Part shown: positions 10,789 through 20,164 of the stretch, in pieces | How positions within the stretch are numbered: position 1 is the stretch's first letter | Layout: the number at the start of each line of letters is the position of its first letter | Source: Pseudomonas alcaliphila JAB1 | GTDB taxonomy: Bacteria; Pseudomonadota; Gammaproteobacteria; Pseudomonadales; Pseudomonadaceae | Length of the DNA stretch: 64,000 nucleotides | Assembly (NCBI RefSeq): GCF_001941865.1 | Contig: NZ_CP016162.1 | Span: 3,409,501-3,473,500, forward strand | Direction of reading: 5' to 3' | The notes under the pieces: model-generated | Seen by the model: only the letters and a program-made list of their open reading frames with translations | What the model was told of the DNA's origin: nothing | The model's database searches: none | Program-made: the position numbers and the translations under genes

Positions 10789-10822
10789 AAAAAACCCGCT
10801 GATCTCGCGATCAGCGGGTTTC
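10789..10822 (-). terminator. Rho-independent terminator of the tRNA operon
   Basis: Read on the minus strand, a perfect AACCCGCTGATC/GATCAGCGGGTT stem with a short loop is followed by a run of T. It lies immediately downstream of the distal tRNA-Asp. Confidence 0.9.
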
Positions 10823-10827
10823 ATATA

Positions 10828-10904
10828 TGGCGCAGCGGACGGGACTCGAACCCGCGACCCCCGGCGTGACAGGCCGGTATTCTAACCGACTGAACTACCG
10901 CTGC
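10828..10904 (-). tRNA. tRNA-Asp (GTC), distal copy
   Basis: A 77-base tRNA with encoded CCA. The acceptor stem is GCAGCGG/CCGCTGC, the anticodon loop contains GTC and the T-arm has GGTTCGAGTCC. It appears identical to the copy at 11013-11089 and is third in the Val-Asp-Asp operon read on the minus strand. Confidence 0.97.
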
Positions 10905-11012
10905 GTGTCGGTTGGACTTTCGTCCAGAAAACTCTTTAAGCGTTACTGCATCTGATGGCGTCTTTGCGGACTCTGCCATCTCAAACCGATGAAACATCGA
11001 TCTGGGAAATAA

Positions 11013-11089
11013 TGGCGCAGCGGACGGGACTCGAACCCGCGACCCCCGGCGTGACAGGCCGGTATTCTAACCGACTGAACTACCGCTGC
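11013..11089 (-). tRNA. tRNA-Asp (GTC), proximal copy
   Basis: A 77-base tRNA with encoded CCA and GTC anticodon, matching the downstream copy. The spacer contains a repeated CTTTCGTCC-type stretch also found near the other tRNA, consistent with tandem duplication of a tRNA plus spacer unit. Confidence 0.97.
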
Positions 11090-11124
11090 GCGTCGGTGGA
11101 CTTTCGTCCTTCTCTCTAAGGCTA

Positions 11125-11200
11125 TGGTGGGTGATGACGGGATCGAACCGCCGACCCTCTGCTTGTAAGGCAGATGCTCTCCCGGCTGAGCTAATCACCC
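11125..11200 (-). tRNA. tRNA-Val (TAC)
   Basis: A 76-base tRNA with acceptor GGGTGAT/ATCACCC, discriminator A and encoded CCA. The anticodon loop CTTACAA places TAC as anticodon. It is the first gene of the tRNA operon. Confidence 0.97.
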
Positions 11201-11221
11201 ATGTGCCTTAGCGAGGCGCGC

Positions 11222-11250
11222 ACTTTATGCAGGCGGCAATGCTAAGTCAA
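11222..11250 (-). promoter_or_regulatory. Sigma-70 promoter of the tRNA-Val/Asp/Asp operon
   Basis: On the minus strand a TTGACT -35 (11245-11250) and TAAAGT -10 (11222-11227) are separated by 17 bases. The predicted start lies about 15 bases before the mature tRNA-Val. A GC-rich GCGCG stretch after the -10 fits a stringent-type discriminator. Confidence 0.8.
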
Positions 11251-11328
11251 CACCCTGCTTGAATTTTTTCTGAAAAAGTCGGGATCACCGGCTAATGCCA
11301 GTCAGTTAAACGTCGCCACTGCGAATGC

Positions 11329-11401
11329 GTAGGAGCGGCGCCCCGCCGCGAACCGGGGCGATGCGCAATTGAAAGGCTTCGCCCTGGGGCGGGGCTCCTA
11401 C
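11329..11401. repeat. Palindromic repeat (GTAGGAGC family)
   Basis: Outer arms GTAGGAGC and GCTCCTAC enclose GGCGCCCCGCCGCG-like and GGGGCGGGG arms. A closely related copy in the opposite arrangement lies at 54171-54242. It sits between the tRNA promoter and the marR-like gene. Confidence 0.75.
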
Positions 11402-11453
11402 GAAAGGCCGCTTTGGCAGCCTTATCTGATCGACATTAGGGTCACCACCCACC

Positions 11454-11927
11454 TCATTCCATCTCCCCGCACAACTCGGCCGCGCGCAGCAGAGCAGCAG
11501 TGAGGCTGTGGCGCTCCCAATCGGCCAGCGCAGCGAAACGCTGGTTGAATTCCGGCGGCATCAACGACGGCGCCTGCTGAATCAGCTCACGCCCGGCAGC
11601 GCTGATCAGCAGCCATTGACGACGACGGTCCTGATCATCGCGCTGGCGCTGCAGTAGGCCACGCTCTTCCAGGCGATCGAGCATGCCGGACAGCGTCGCA
11701 GCGGTCAGGCTGACGCGGCTGCTGAGCACGCTGGCGGTCAGGCGCGCTTCACTGGCCAGCACCTGCAGGATCATCAACTGCATTGGCGTCAGCCCACCGA
11801 AGCGGGCCAGGCGCTTGGCGTGCACCTCCCCCGCCTGCTGCAAACGCCGCAGGGCCTGAAACAGGGGCATCTCGAAGGCCATGACAGATGACAAATCTAT
11901 TTCAACAGGAACTTTTTTATCACTCAT
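11454..11927 (-). CDS. MarR-family transcriptional regulator
   Basis: A 157-residue winged-helix regulator. The HTH and wing are visible at about residues 60-110 (LTAATLSGMLDRLEERGLLQR, then a QDRRRQWL wing). The start at 11925-11927 (MSDKKVPVE) fits the family length. The gene is divergent from the NAGGN operon with about 108 bases between starts, so it may control that operon, itself or both. The ligand is unknown. Confidence 0.88.
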   Translation of the reverse strand: MSDKKVPVEIDLSSVMAFEMPLFQALRRLQQAGEVHAKRLARFGGLTPMQLMILQVLASEARLTASVLSSRVSLTAATLSGMLDRLEERGLLQRQRDDQDRRRQWLLISAAGRELIQQAPSLMPPEFNQRFAALADWERHSLTAALLRAAELCGEME

Positions 11928-11946
11928 AAGCACCAATAAATGACAA

Positions 11947-11982
11947 CCAAAACTTTGACATGAAAGCATTATTTTGTTTTGG
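11947..11982. promoter_or_regulatory. Candidate operator dyad between marR-like gene and NAGGN operon
   Basis: A CCAAAAC/GTTTTGG inverted pair spans 36 bases in the AT-rich divergent intergenic region and includes a TTGACA hexamer. It is a plausible MarR operator or promoter element, but the arms are far apart for MarR. Low confidence. Confidence 0.3.
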
Positions 11983-12035
11983 TGTAAAAGGCTCGACCAC
12001 GAGCCACTCCCCAACGGCAACACCGGTAAGGAACT

Positions 12036-13805
12036 ATGTGCGGAATAGCTGGAGAACTTCGTTTTGATCGACGCCCCGCGGACCTGGCGGCAGTCGAACG
12101 CATCACCCACCACCTGGCCCCTCGCGGCCCCGACGCCCACGGCTTCCACAGCCAGGGCCCCATCGCCCTGGGCCATCGCCGGCTGAAGATCATGGATCTG
12201 GCCGAAGCCTCGGGCCAGCCGATGATCGACAGCGATCTCGGCCTGTCCATGGTGTTCAACGGCGCCATCTACAACTACCCCGAGCTACGCGCCGAGCTGG
12301 AGGCGCTGGGTTATCGCTTCTTCTCCGGCGGCGACACCGAGGTGCTGCTCAAGGGCTACCACGCCTGGGGCGAAAAGCTGCTGCCCAAACTCAACGGCAT
12401 GTTCGCCTTCGCCGTCTGGGAGCGCGACACGCAAAGCATGTTCATCGCCCGCGACCGTCTCGGCGTCAAACCCCTGTATCTGTCGCGTACCGGCGAGCGC
12501 CTGCGCTTCGCCTCGTCGCTGCCGGCCCTGCTGCAAGGCGGCGATATCGCCAAGACGCTGGATGCCGTCGCCCTCAACCATTACCTGAATTTTCATGCCG
12601 TGGTACCGGCACCGCGCACCATTCTGGCGGGCGTGGAGAAACTGCCACCGGCCACCTGGATGCGCATCGACGCCGACGGCAAGGTCGAGCAGAAAACCTG
12701 GTGGACACTGCAATTCGGCCCGCAAGGCGATGAAGCCGGCTACGGCCTGGAAGAGTGGCGCGATCACGTGCTGCATACCATGCGCGAAGCCGTGGCGATC
12801 CGTCAGCGCGCGGCCGTGGACGTAGGCGTGCTGCTCTCCGGTGGCGTCGATTCGAGCATGCTGGTCGGCCTGCTGCGCGAAGCCGGCGTGGACAACCTGC
12901 TGACCTTCTCCATCGGTTTCCAGGATGCCGGCGGCGAGCGCGGCGACGAGTTCCAGTATTCGGACCTGATCGCCCAGCGCTTTGGCACTCAGCACCACCA
13001 GTTACGCATCGGCGAGCACGAGATTCTCGACCAGCTACCGCAAGCCTTCCGCGCCATGAGCGAGCCGATGGTCAGCCACGACTGCATCGCCTTCTATCTG
13101 CTCTCACGTGAAGTGGCCAAGCACTGCAAGGTGGTGCAGAGCGGCCAGGGCGCCGACGAACTGTTCGCCGGCTACCACTGGTACCCGCAGGTCGAAGGCG
13201 CCAAGGATGCCTTCGCCGCCTATCGCGCCGCCTTCTTCGATCGCGAACACGACGAATATGCGGCCTGCGTACAGCCTGCCTGGCTGACCGGTGACATGGC
13301 CGGCGACTTCGTGCGCGAACACTTCGCCATGCCCGGTGCCAGTGCTGCGGTAGACAAGGCGCTGCGCCTGGACAGCACGGTGATGCTGGTCGACGACCCG
13401 GTCAAGCGCGTGGACAACATGACCATGGCCTGGGGCCTGGAGGCGCGCACGCCGTTCCTCGACTATCGCGTGGCCGAACTGTCGGCGCGCATTCCCGCGC
13501 AGTTCAAGCTACCTGACGGCGGTAAATATGTGCTCAAGGAAGCGGCGCGCAAGGTCATCCCCAGCGAAGTGATCGACCGGCCCAAGGGCTACTTCCCGGT
13601 GCCGGGTCTCAAGCATCTGGAAGGCGCCACCTTGGGTTGGGTACGCGACCTGCTGCTCGACCCCAGCCAGGATCGCGGCCTGTTCAACCCGACCATGCTC
13701 GATCAGTTGCTGACCAACCCGCAAAGCCAGCTGACCCCGCTACGCGGGTCCAAGCTGTGGCAACTGGCGGCGCTCAACCTGTGGCTGAGCGAACAGGGCC
13801 TGTAA
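12036..13805 (+). CDS. N-acetylglutaminylglutamine amidotransferase (asparagine synthase-like)
   Basis: A 589-residue class II glutamine amidotransferase fused to an asparagine-synthetase domain. MCGIAG supplies the N-terminal Cys2 nucleophile, with glutaminase signatures such as RGPDAHG and FNGAIYNY. The PPi loop LSGGVDSS lies near residue 270. In the NAGGN osmoprotectant pathway it amidates the acetylated glutamyl dipeptide, giving N-acetylglutaminylglutamine amide. The next two genes complete the NAGGN set, which distinguishes it from asparagine synthetase AsnB. It is divergent from the MarR-like regulator. Confidence 0.9.
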   Translation: MCGIAGELRFDRRPADLAAVERITHHLAPRGPDAHGFHSQGPIALGHRRLKIMDLAEASGQPMIDSDLGLSMVFNGAIYNYPELRAELEALGYRFFSGGDTEVLLKGYHAWGEKLLPKLNGMFAFAVWERDTQSMFIARDRLGVKPLYLSRTGERLRFASSLPALLQGGDIAKTLDAVALNHYLNFHAVVPAPRTILAGVEKLPPATWMRIDADGKVEQKTWWTLQFGPQGDEAGYGLEEWRDHVLHTMREAVAIRQRAAVDVGVLLSGGVDSSMLVGLLREAGVDNLLTFSIGFQDAGGERGDEFQYSDLIAQRFGTQHHQLRIGEHEILDQLPQAFRAMSEPMVSHDCIAFYLLSREVAKHCKVVQSGQGADELFAGYHWYPQVEGAKDAFAAYRAAFFDREHDEYAACVQPAWLTGDMAGDFVREHFAMPGASAAVDKALRLDSTVMLVDDPVKRVDNMTMAWGLEARTPFLDYRVAELSARIPAQFKLPDGGKYVLKEAARKVIPSEVIDRPKGYFPVPGLKHLEGATLGWVRDLLLDPSQDRGLFNPTMLDQLLTNPQSQLTPLRGSKLWQLAALNLWLSEQGL

Positions 13806-13850
13806 CTCACGTGGAGCGGCCCTCGGGCCGCTCCTGCAGGATCAATGGTC

Positions 13851-13871
13851 GTAGCCCGGATACACTCCGGG
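13851..13871. repeat. Partial REP-like palindrome (GTAGCCCGG family)
   Basis: A single GTAGCCCGGAT...TCCGGG unit of the family at 10327 and 27491. It follows a GGAGCGGCC/GGGCCGCTCC hairpin at about 13812-13834 in the gap between the two NAGGN synthesis genes. Confidence 0.6.
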
Positions 13872-13937
13872 ATTTGTCGCGACTCAATGACGATCCGGCT
13901 CAGACCGGACGTAGTGAACACGGACAGGGACTATTCC

Positions 13938-15677
13938 ATGCGCTCCACTGCCTTCAATCAACGCCTGCTGCGCGGCCAGACACCCTCCTACGAGCGTCTG
14001 CAGGCACGCCTGGCCGAGGATCACAGCAGCCAGCCCAGTCAACCGCAAGCCATCCATTGCGGCTGGGGCCGCCTGCTGATCGGCCATACCTACCCCGACG
14101 CCGCGGCACTGGCCGAATCCCTGCTGGGCGAACAGCCCGGCGAGCGCGATATCGCGCTTTACGTGGCCGCCCCGCATCAGGTGCTGGCGCATGCACCGCA
14201 GCAACTGTTTCTCGACCCCTCCGACACCCTGCGCCTGTGGTTTACCGACTACCGCCCGGCGCGTCGCAGCTTCCGTGGTTTCCGTATTCGCCGAGCGCAG
14301 AACGACGCCGACTGGCAGGCGATCAACTGCCTGTACCAGACCCGCGGCATGCTGCCGATCGCCCCGGCCAAACTCACCCCCTACAACGAGGGCGGCCCGA
14401 CCTACTGGCTGGCCGAGGACGAAGACAGCGGCGCGGTGATCGGCAGCGTCATGGGCCTCAACCACCAACGCGCCTTCCGTGACCCGGAAAACGGCAGCAG
14501 CCTCTGGTGTCTGGCGGTCGACCCGCAGTGCAGCCGCCCGGGCGTCGGCGAGGTGCTGGTCCGTCATCTGATCGAGCACGGCATGAGCCGTGGCCTGAGC
14601 TACCTCGACCTGTCGGTGCTGCACGACAACCAGCAGGCCAAGAAGCTCTACGCCAAGCTGGGATTTCGCGAGCTGCAGACCTTCAGCCTCAAGCGCAAGA
14701 ACGGCATCAACCAGCCGCTGTTCCTCGGCCCTGGCCCGCAGGCCGAGCTCAACCCTTACGCGCGTATCATCGTCGACGAGGCGCTGCGCCGCGGCATCGA
14801 AGTGCAGGTGGACGACGCCGAGGCCGGGCTGTTCACCCTCAGCCACGGCGGCCGGCGCATCCGTTGCCGCGAATCGCTGTGCGACCTGACCAGCGCGGTG
14901 AGCATGACCCTGTGCCAGGACAAACGCCTGACCCATCGCGCCCTGTCGCGCGCCGACCTCAGCGTGCCGGCGCAGCGCCTGGCCGGCAGTGCCGAAGACA
15001 ACGCCACCTTCCTCGCCGAACACGGCTCGCTGGTGGTCAAGCCGGTCGATGGCGAACAGGGCCAGGGAGTGGCAGTTGATCTGCGCACACCGGGCGAAGT
15101 GCAGGAAGCCATCGAGCGTGCCCGCGTGTTCGACCAGCGCGTGCTGCTGGAGAGTTATCACGAAGGTCACGACCTGCGCGTGCTGGTGATCGGCTACGAG
15201 GTGGTGGCCGCGGCCATCCGCCGCCCGGCCGAAATCATTGGCGATGGCCGCCACAGCATCGGCAAGCTGATCGATGCGCAGAGCCGTCGGCGCCAGGCCG
15301 CCACCGGCGGCGAAAGTCGCATCCCCAAGGACGCCGAAACCCTGCGCACCCTGCACGGTGCCGGCCTCGACTACGACAGCGTGCTGCCCGCCGGTGAGCG
15401 CCTGGCCGTGCGCAAGACCGCCAACCTGCACACCGGCGGTACCCTGGAGGATGTAACCGCGATCCTCCATCCGGCCCTGCGTGACGCCGCCATCAAGGCT
15501 GCGCGCGCGCTGGAAATACCCGTGGTCGGCCTCGACCTGCTGGTGCCCGCCGCCGACCAGCCGCAGTACGTGTTCATCGAAGCCAACGAGCGCGCCGGCC
15601 TGGCCAACCACGAACCGCAGCCAACCGCCGAGCGCTTCGTCGATCTGCTGTTCCCGCTCAGCCAGAGGCCGAGCTGA
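13938..15677 (+). CDS. ngg: N-acetylglutaminylglutamine synthetase (GNAT plus ATP-grasp fusion)
   Basis: A 579-residue bifunctional enzyme. The N-terminal region carries a GNAT acetyltransferase (about residues 110-260, with CSRPGVGEVLVRHLIEHGM as the acetyl-CoA loop). The C-terminal half is a cyanophycin/glutathione synthetase-like ATP-grasp ligase (about 280-579; LVVKPVDGEQGQGVAV, then FIEANERAGLANHE). It makes the N-acetylated glutamine dipeptide backbone of the compatible solute NAGGN. The ATG at 13938 is chosen because upstream in-frame sequence is REP DNA. It is second in the NAGGN operon. Confidence 0.9.
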   Translation: MRSTAFNQRLLRGQTPSYERLQARLAEDHSSQPSQPQAIHCGWGRLLIGHTYPDAAALAESLLGEQPGERDIALYVAAPHQVLAHAPQQLFLDPSDTLRLWFTDYRPARRSFRGFRIRRAQNDADWQAINCLYQTRGMLPIAPAKLTPYNEGGPTYWLAEDEDSGAVIGSVMGLNHQRAFRDPENGSSLWCLAVDPQCSRPGVGEVLVRHLIEHGMSRGLSYLDLSVLHDNQQAKKLYAKLGFRELQTFSLKRKNGINQPLFLGPGPQAELNPYARIIVDEALRRGIEVQVDDAEAGLFTLSHGGRRIRCRESLCDLTSAVSMTLCQDKRLTHRALSRADLSVPAQRLAGSAEDNATFLAEHGSLVVKPVDGEQGQGVAVDLRTPGEVQEAIERARVFDQRVLLESYHEGHDLRVLVIGYEVVAAAIRRPAEIIGDGRHSIGKLIDAQSRRRQAATGGESRIPKDAETLRTLHGAGLDYDSVLPAGERLAVRKTANLHTGGTLEDVTAILHPALRDAAIKAARALEIPVVGLDLLVPAADQPQYVFIEANERAGLANHEPQPTAERFVDLLFPLSQRPS

Positions 15678-15678
15678 T

Positions 15679-15717
15679 CCCTCTCCCCCGGCCCTCTCCC
15701 ACATGCGGGAGAGGGGA
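15679..15717. repeat. CTCTCCC/GGGAGAG palindrome
   Basis: Short inverted repeat (CCCTCTCCC...GGGAGAGGG) between the NAGGN synthetase and peptidase genes. It is a potential intergenic mRNA hairpin without a T-tract. Confidence 0.6.
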
Positions 15718-15740
15718 AAACCCAACGCCGAGGAGCTTGC

Positions 15741-16940
15741 ATGCAACAACTACCCGAACCCGATCTCGACTACATGCAGAAGGTGCTGCTGGAGATGCTT
15801 GCCATCCCTAGCCCCACCGGTTTCACCGACACTATCGTGCGCTACGTCGCCGAGCGTCTCGAAGAGCTGGAAATCCCCTTCGAGCTGACCCGCCGCGGCA
15901 CCATCCGCGCCACCCTGCGCGGGCGTCAGAGCGAGTACGAACGTTTCGACCGTGCCGTTTCCGTGCACCTGGACACCATTGGCGCCATCGTCCGCGAGAT
16001 CAAGGACAACGGACGTCTCGGCCTGGCGCCGGTAGGCTGCTGGTCGAGTCGTTTCGCCGAAGGCAGCCGTGTCAGCCTGTTCACCGACAACGGCGTGATT
16101 CGCGGCAGCGTGCTGCCGCTGATGGCCTCGGGGCACGCCTTCAACACCGCCGTCGACACCATGCCGGTAAGCTGGGATCACGTCGAACTGCGCCTGGACG
16201 CCTACTGCGCCACCCGTGCCGATTGCGATTCGTTGGGCGTTTGCGTCGGTGATTTCGTCGCCTTCGATCCGCTGCCGGAGTTTTCCGAAAGCGGCCATAT
16301 CAGCGCCCGTCACCTCGACGACAAGGCTGGCGTCGCCGCGCTGCTGGCGTCACTCAAGGCGATTCGTGATCACGGCCTGCAACCGATGATCGACTGCCAC
16401 CCGCTGTTCACCATCACCGAAGAGGTCGGCTCCGGCGCTGCTGCCGCCCTGCCCTGGGATGTCAGTGAGTTCGTCGGCATCGACATCGCTCCGGTGGCGC
16501 CAGGCCAGCAGTCCAGCGAGCACGCCGTCAGCGTGGCCATGCAGGACTCCGGTGGCCCCTATGACTATCACCTGTCACGCCAGTTGCTGCGCCTGGCGGC
16601 CGAACAGGAAGTACCGGTACGCCGCGACCTGTTTCGCTACTACCACAGCGACGCGCAATCGGCGGTCACCGCCGGCCATGACATTCGCACGGCACTGCTG
16701 GCCTTCGGCTGCGACGCGACGCATGGCTATGAACGCACCCATATCGACAGCCTAAAGGCCCTCAGCCGCCTGCTCACCGCCTACATGATGAGCCCGCCGG
16801 TATTCGCCAGTGACGCCCAGCCGGCACAGGGTTCGCTGGAGCGCTTCAGCCATCAGCTGGAGCACGATGCGCAGATGGAAAGCGATACCCGCGTCCCACC
16901 GGTGGACAGCCTGGTCGGGCAACATGATCGGGACGCTTGA
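15741..16940 (+). CDS. NAGGN-system M42-type metallopeptidase
   Basis: A 399-residue M42/M20-like di-metal aminopeptidase. Visible metal and catalytic segments are VHLDTIGA (about residues 74-81), HLDDKAG (about 192-198), TEEVGSG and DIAPV. Members encoded beside NAGGN synthesis genes are annotated as osmoprotectant NAGGN-system peptidases, probably hydrolysing the dipeptide when osmolarity falls. The gene follows the synthetase after a 63-base gap containing a hairpin, so expression may be tuned separately. Confidence 0.88.
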   Translation: MQQLPEPDLDYMQKVLLEMLAIPSPTGFTDTIVRYVAERLEELEIPFELTRRGTIRATLRGRQSEYERFDRAVSVHLDTIGAIVREIKDNGRLGLAPVGCWSSRFAEGSRVSLFTDNGVIRGSVLPLMASGHAFNTAVDTMPVSWDHVELRLDAYCATRADCDSLGVCVGDFVAFDPLPEFSESGHISARHLDDKAGVAALLASLKAIRDHGLQPMIDCHPLFTITEEVGSGAAAALPWDVSEFVGIDIAPVAPGQQSSEHAVSVAMQDSGGPYDYHLSRQLLRLAAEQEVPVRRDLFRYYHSDAQSAVTAGHDIRTALLAFGCDATHGYERTHIDSLKALSRLLTAYMMSPPVFASDAQPAQGSLERFSHQLEHDAQMESDTRVPPVDSLVGQHDRDA

Positions 16941-16981
16941 AGGCTTCGGCGCATAAAGGCAAAGTGACGCAAAAGGACGAC

Positions 16982-17008
16982 AGGGGAGCATCAGCTCCCC
17001 TTTTTCTG
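16982..17008 (+). terminator. Rho-independent terminator of the NAGGN operon
   Basis: AGGGGAGC and GCTCCCCT form the stem around an ATCA loop, followed by TTTT. It lies about 40 bases after the peptidase stop. Confidence 0.88.
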
Positions 17009-17098
17009 GCCTGCAGTCAGTGGCCAACCTTCGGGCCGTCGCCAAGCGACGTTGAACATGACTCCCGGCCATTTCCCATGGCCCTCTGAGGTTCACGG

Positions 17099-19849
17099 AT
17101 GCCTCGCCTTTGTCTGGCCTTATTGCTGTTCTGGCTCGCCTGCCCAAGTTGGGCCCTTACACCTGCGCCGCTGGATAGCGACGACCTGCGCCTATCCCTG
17201 GGCCCGTACACCGGTTATTACGAAGACGTGGACGGCACCCTCAGCGTCGAGCAGGTGCGAGCCCTGGATGACGATGCTTTCCGCAAACCCGGCGGCGAGC
17301 ACGCCAACCTTGGCAAGAATGCATCCGTATGGTGGTTCAAGGCTCGCCTGGCCAATACGCTGGAGCATGAGCTGGGTGGCTATCTCGAAGTCAACTATCC
17401 GCTGCTCGATCGCCTCCAGGTTCACCTGATCGGCCCCGACGGCAAGCACCTGCAACAGGAAAGCGGCGACAGCTTCGCTTTCTCCCAGCGACCGGTACAG
17501 GTACGCAACTTCTGGTTTCCCATGCAGCTGGAGCCTGGCGTCAACACCCTGCTGATCCGCGTGGAAACCAGCAGCACGGTGTTCGTGCCGCTGTTCTTCG
17601 CCACCTACGGTGCCAGCGCGGCGGCGCAGGAGAACCTGATGGGCTTCAACGGCGCGTTCTACGGCGTGCTGTTCGCCATGTTCTGCTACAACCTGTTCCT
17701 CTACCTGTCGCTGCGCGAATCGGCCTATCTCTGGTACCTGGCCTACAACCTCAACGTCGGTCTGCTCGCGGCCTGCTTCGACGGCATGCTGTTCAAGTTG
17801 CTACCCGAGCACGTGGCCTTTCAGTCGGTCAGCATCTACATCCTGATGTACGTGCACTGCCTCACGGCGATCCAGTTCAGCCGCCATTTCCTGCATGCAC
17901 GCCAGTATTTCCCGCGTCTGAACACCGGCCTGCGCCTGCTGATGCTGATCTGCGTCGGCTGTCTGCTGTCGGTGCCGCTGATCGGCTTCGCCGCCTGGAA
18001 CATCCTGGCCAGCGTTACCGTGTCCCTGGTTTCGCTGATCCTGCTGCTGACCGGCATCTACGTGTGGCGTCGCGGCGTGCGTTATGGCTCCTACTACACC
18101 CTGGCCTGGGCCATCCTGCTGTTCGCCTTCATCCAGGCCACCACCGGCTCGCTGGGCCTGGAAGTGTTCGGCGTATTCGGCGCCACGGTGGTGAAGATCG
18201 GCGTGACCATCGAGCTGATCACCCTGTCCATCGGTCTTGCCGACCGCATCAACCTGCTCAAGGAAGAAGGCTTCCAGTCGCGTCGTGCGGCCGAGCAAGC
18301 CGCCTTCGAGAACCAGGCCAAGAGTCGCTTCCTGGCCAAGATGAGCCACGAAATTCGCACCCCGCTCAACGGCGTGCTGGGCATGCTGCAGCTGCTGCGC
18401 GAAACGCCTCTGGATCGCAGCCAGCGCTTCTACGTCGACACCATTTCCAGCTCCGGTAGCTCGTTGATGGCGGTGATCAACGACATCCTCGACTACGCCC
18501 GTATCGAATCCGGCAAGCTCAGCCTGGAGCAGATCGAGTTCGATCTTGAAGAGATGATTTCCGAAACGCTCAGCCTGTTCACCGGTCAGGCCCTGGAAAA
18601 ACGCCTGCGCCTCTACGTCAGCCTGGAAAACGGCGTACCCCGGCGCATTCAGGGTGATCCGACGCGGCTCAAGCAGGTGCTGATGAACCTGCTCAGCAAC
18701 GCCCTGAAGTTCACCGCCGAAGGCCATGTCGCGGTCAGCGTCAGCCGCCGCAGTGACAGCCATGGCAGGCCGCATCTGGTGATCGCCGTCAGCGACAGTG
18801 GCATCGGCATCAGCGAGCAGGCACTGGCGCAATTGTTCGAATCCTTCGCCCAGGGTGATTCCAGCACCACCCGCCGTTATGGCGGCAGCGGTCTGGGGCT
18901 GGCCATCAGCAAGGAACTGGTGGAAATGATGGGCGGTAGAATCGAAGTGCAGAGCACCCTGGGCCAGGGCACCCGCTTCGCCTTCGACATGCCGCTGCTG
19001 GCCGAACAGGAAACCCCCGACGAGCTCAGCCGCATGCTCGCCGGACGCACCGCCCTGCTCGCCTCGCTCGACGGCCTTGGTCTGGATGCCATGAGCCGCC
19101 TGCTCGGACGCTGGGGCATGCGTACCGAGCGCTGCCAGACGCCGGAGCGCCTGCAGGACTACCTGGAGGATTTCGCCGCGCCGCCGCTGCTGGTGCTGAT
19201 GGCGCCCTGGCCAGGTGGCGTCAACCACTGGCTTGACTCACTCAGGCCCAAGCTGCAGGCGCAGCAGCGCGTGCTGCTGGTCTGCCCGCCCGAGGCCTGC
19301 CAGCAACTGCCAGCGAGCCACGAACTACGCCTGCAACACCTGGCCCAGCCAGTGGCGATCAACGCACTGCGCCAGGCCTTGAACGGGCTGTATGAAGAAC
19401 CCAGAGCACAGGTACATCAGTTGGTCAGAGAAATACGCAGCGACAACAGCGAAGCCCCCTGCATTCTGGTGGCGGAGGACAACCCGGTGAACCAACTGGT
19501 GGTTCAGGGCTTTTTGAAAAAACGTGGCTACAGCGTGCGCTTGGTCACCGACGGCCAGGCAGCGGTGGATGAATACAGTCGTGACCCGGCTGCCGTGCAC
19601 TTGATCCTGATGGACTGCGAGATGCCGGTGATGGACGGCTTCGAAGCCACCCGGCAGATCCGCCGCCTGGAGCGCAGCCAGCAACTCGCCGCCGTGCCCA
19701 TCATCGCGCTGACCGCGCATATCCTCGAAGAGCACCGCCAACACGGCCTGGACGCCGGCATGGACGATTTCCTCGGCAAACCGCTGGACAGTGGCCTGCT
19801 CTACAGCACCCTGGAACGTCACCTCAAGCGGCCCGGCATGGTGCACTGA
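17099..19849 (+). CDS. 7TMR-DISM hybrid sensor histidine kinase/response regulator
   Basis: A 916-residue inner-membrane hybrid kinase. Order: signal peptide (1-19), periplasmic 7TMR-DISM extracellular domain (about 30-165), seven TM helices (about 175-385), HisKA with H417 in [11 protein letters not shown], HATPase (about 525-640; DSGIGI and GGSGLGLAI), a poorly conserved pseudo-receiver-like region (about 655-765), and a REC domain (about 790-905) with phospho-acceptor D839 in [11 protein letters not shown]. There is no Hpt domain. RetS and LadS of P. aeruginosa share this input architecture. Its position after the NAGGN operon suggests, but does not show, an osmotic signalling link. Confidence 0.92.
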   Translation: MPRLCLALLLFWLACPSWALTPAPLDSDDLRLSLGPYTGYYEDVDGTLSVEQVRALDDDAFRKPGGEHANLGKNASVWWFKARLANTLEHELGGYLEVNYPLLDRLQVHLIGPDGKHLQQESGDSFAFSQRPVQVRNFWFPMQLEPGVNTLLIRVETSSTVFVPLFFATYGASAAAQENLMGFNGAFYGVLFAMFCYNLFLYLSLRESAYLWYLAYNLNVGLLAACFDGMLFKLLPEHVAFQSVSIYILMYVHCLTAIQFSRHFLHARQYFPRLNTGLRLLMLICVGCLLSVPLIGFAAWNILASVTVSLVSLILLLTGIYVWRRGVRYGSYYTLAWAILLFAFIQATTGSLGLEVFGVFGATVVKIGVTIELITLSIGLADRINLLKEEGFQSRRAAEQAAFENQAKSRFLAKMSHEIRTPLNGVLGMLQLLRETPLDRSQRFYVDTISSSGSSLMAVINDILDYARIESGKLSLEQIEFDLEEMISETLSLFTGQALEKRLRLYVSLENGVPRRIQGDPTRLKQVLMNLLSNALKFTAEGHVAVSVSRRSDSHGRPHLVIAVSDSGIGISEQALAQLFESFAQGDSSTTRRYGGSGLGLAISKELVEMMGGRIEVQSTLGQGTRFAFDMPLLAEQETPDELSRMLAGRTALLASLDGLGLDAMSRLLGRWGMRTERCQTPERLQDYLEDFAAPPLLVLMAPWPGGVNHWLDSLRPKLQAQQRVLLVCPPEACQQLPASHELRLQHLAQPVAINALRQALNGLYEEPRAQVHQLVREIRSDNSEAPCILVAEDNPVNQLVVQGFLKKRGYSVRLVTDGQAAVDEYSRDPAAVHLILMDCEMPVMDGFEATRQIRRLERSQQLAAVPIIALTAHILEEHRQHGLDAGMDDFLGKPLDSGLLYSTLERHLKRPGMVH

Positions 19850-19912
19850 GGGAGCTCGCAGCAGGGCGCCCTCTGGCTCTATCATGGGCACCAATAACTG
19901 GAGTCACTCGTT

Positions 19913-20164
19913 GTGCTGATCCCCGCTGAGCTGCTGCAAGCCGACACCCTCACCGCCCTGATCGAAGACTTCGTCACCCGCGACGGTACCGATAACGGCG
20001 ATGAAACCCCGCTGGAAACCCGCGTGCAGCGCGTACGCCGCGCCCTGGACAAGGGCGAGGCGGTTATCGTCTTCGACCCTGACAGCCAGCAATGCCAACT
20101 GGCGATGAAGCGTGACGTACCCAAGGAATGGCTGGAGGCCTTGCAGCAATCGCTCAGTGATTGA
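19913..20164 (+). CDS. YheU-family protein
   Basis: An 83-residue protein starting with GTG, preceded by a GGAG site. The sequence LIPAELLQADTL...FVTRDGTDNG is typical of the UPF0270/YheU family, whose function is unknown. Its stop overlaps the convergent Tag-like gene by 11 bases. Confidence 0.85.
   Translation: MLIPAELLQADTLTALIEDFVTRDGTDNGDETPLETRVQRVRRALDKGEAVIVFDPDSQQCQLAMKRDVPKEWLEALQQSLSD

Noticed and set aside
13884..15749. 621-codon minus-strand frame opposite the NAGGN synthetase
   Set aside because: It covers the GNAT/ATP-grasp gene in antisense and has no recognisable domain.
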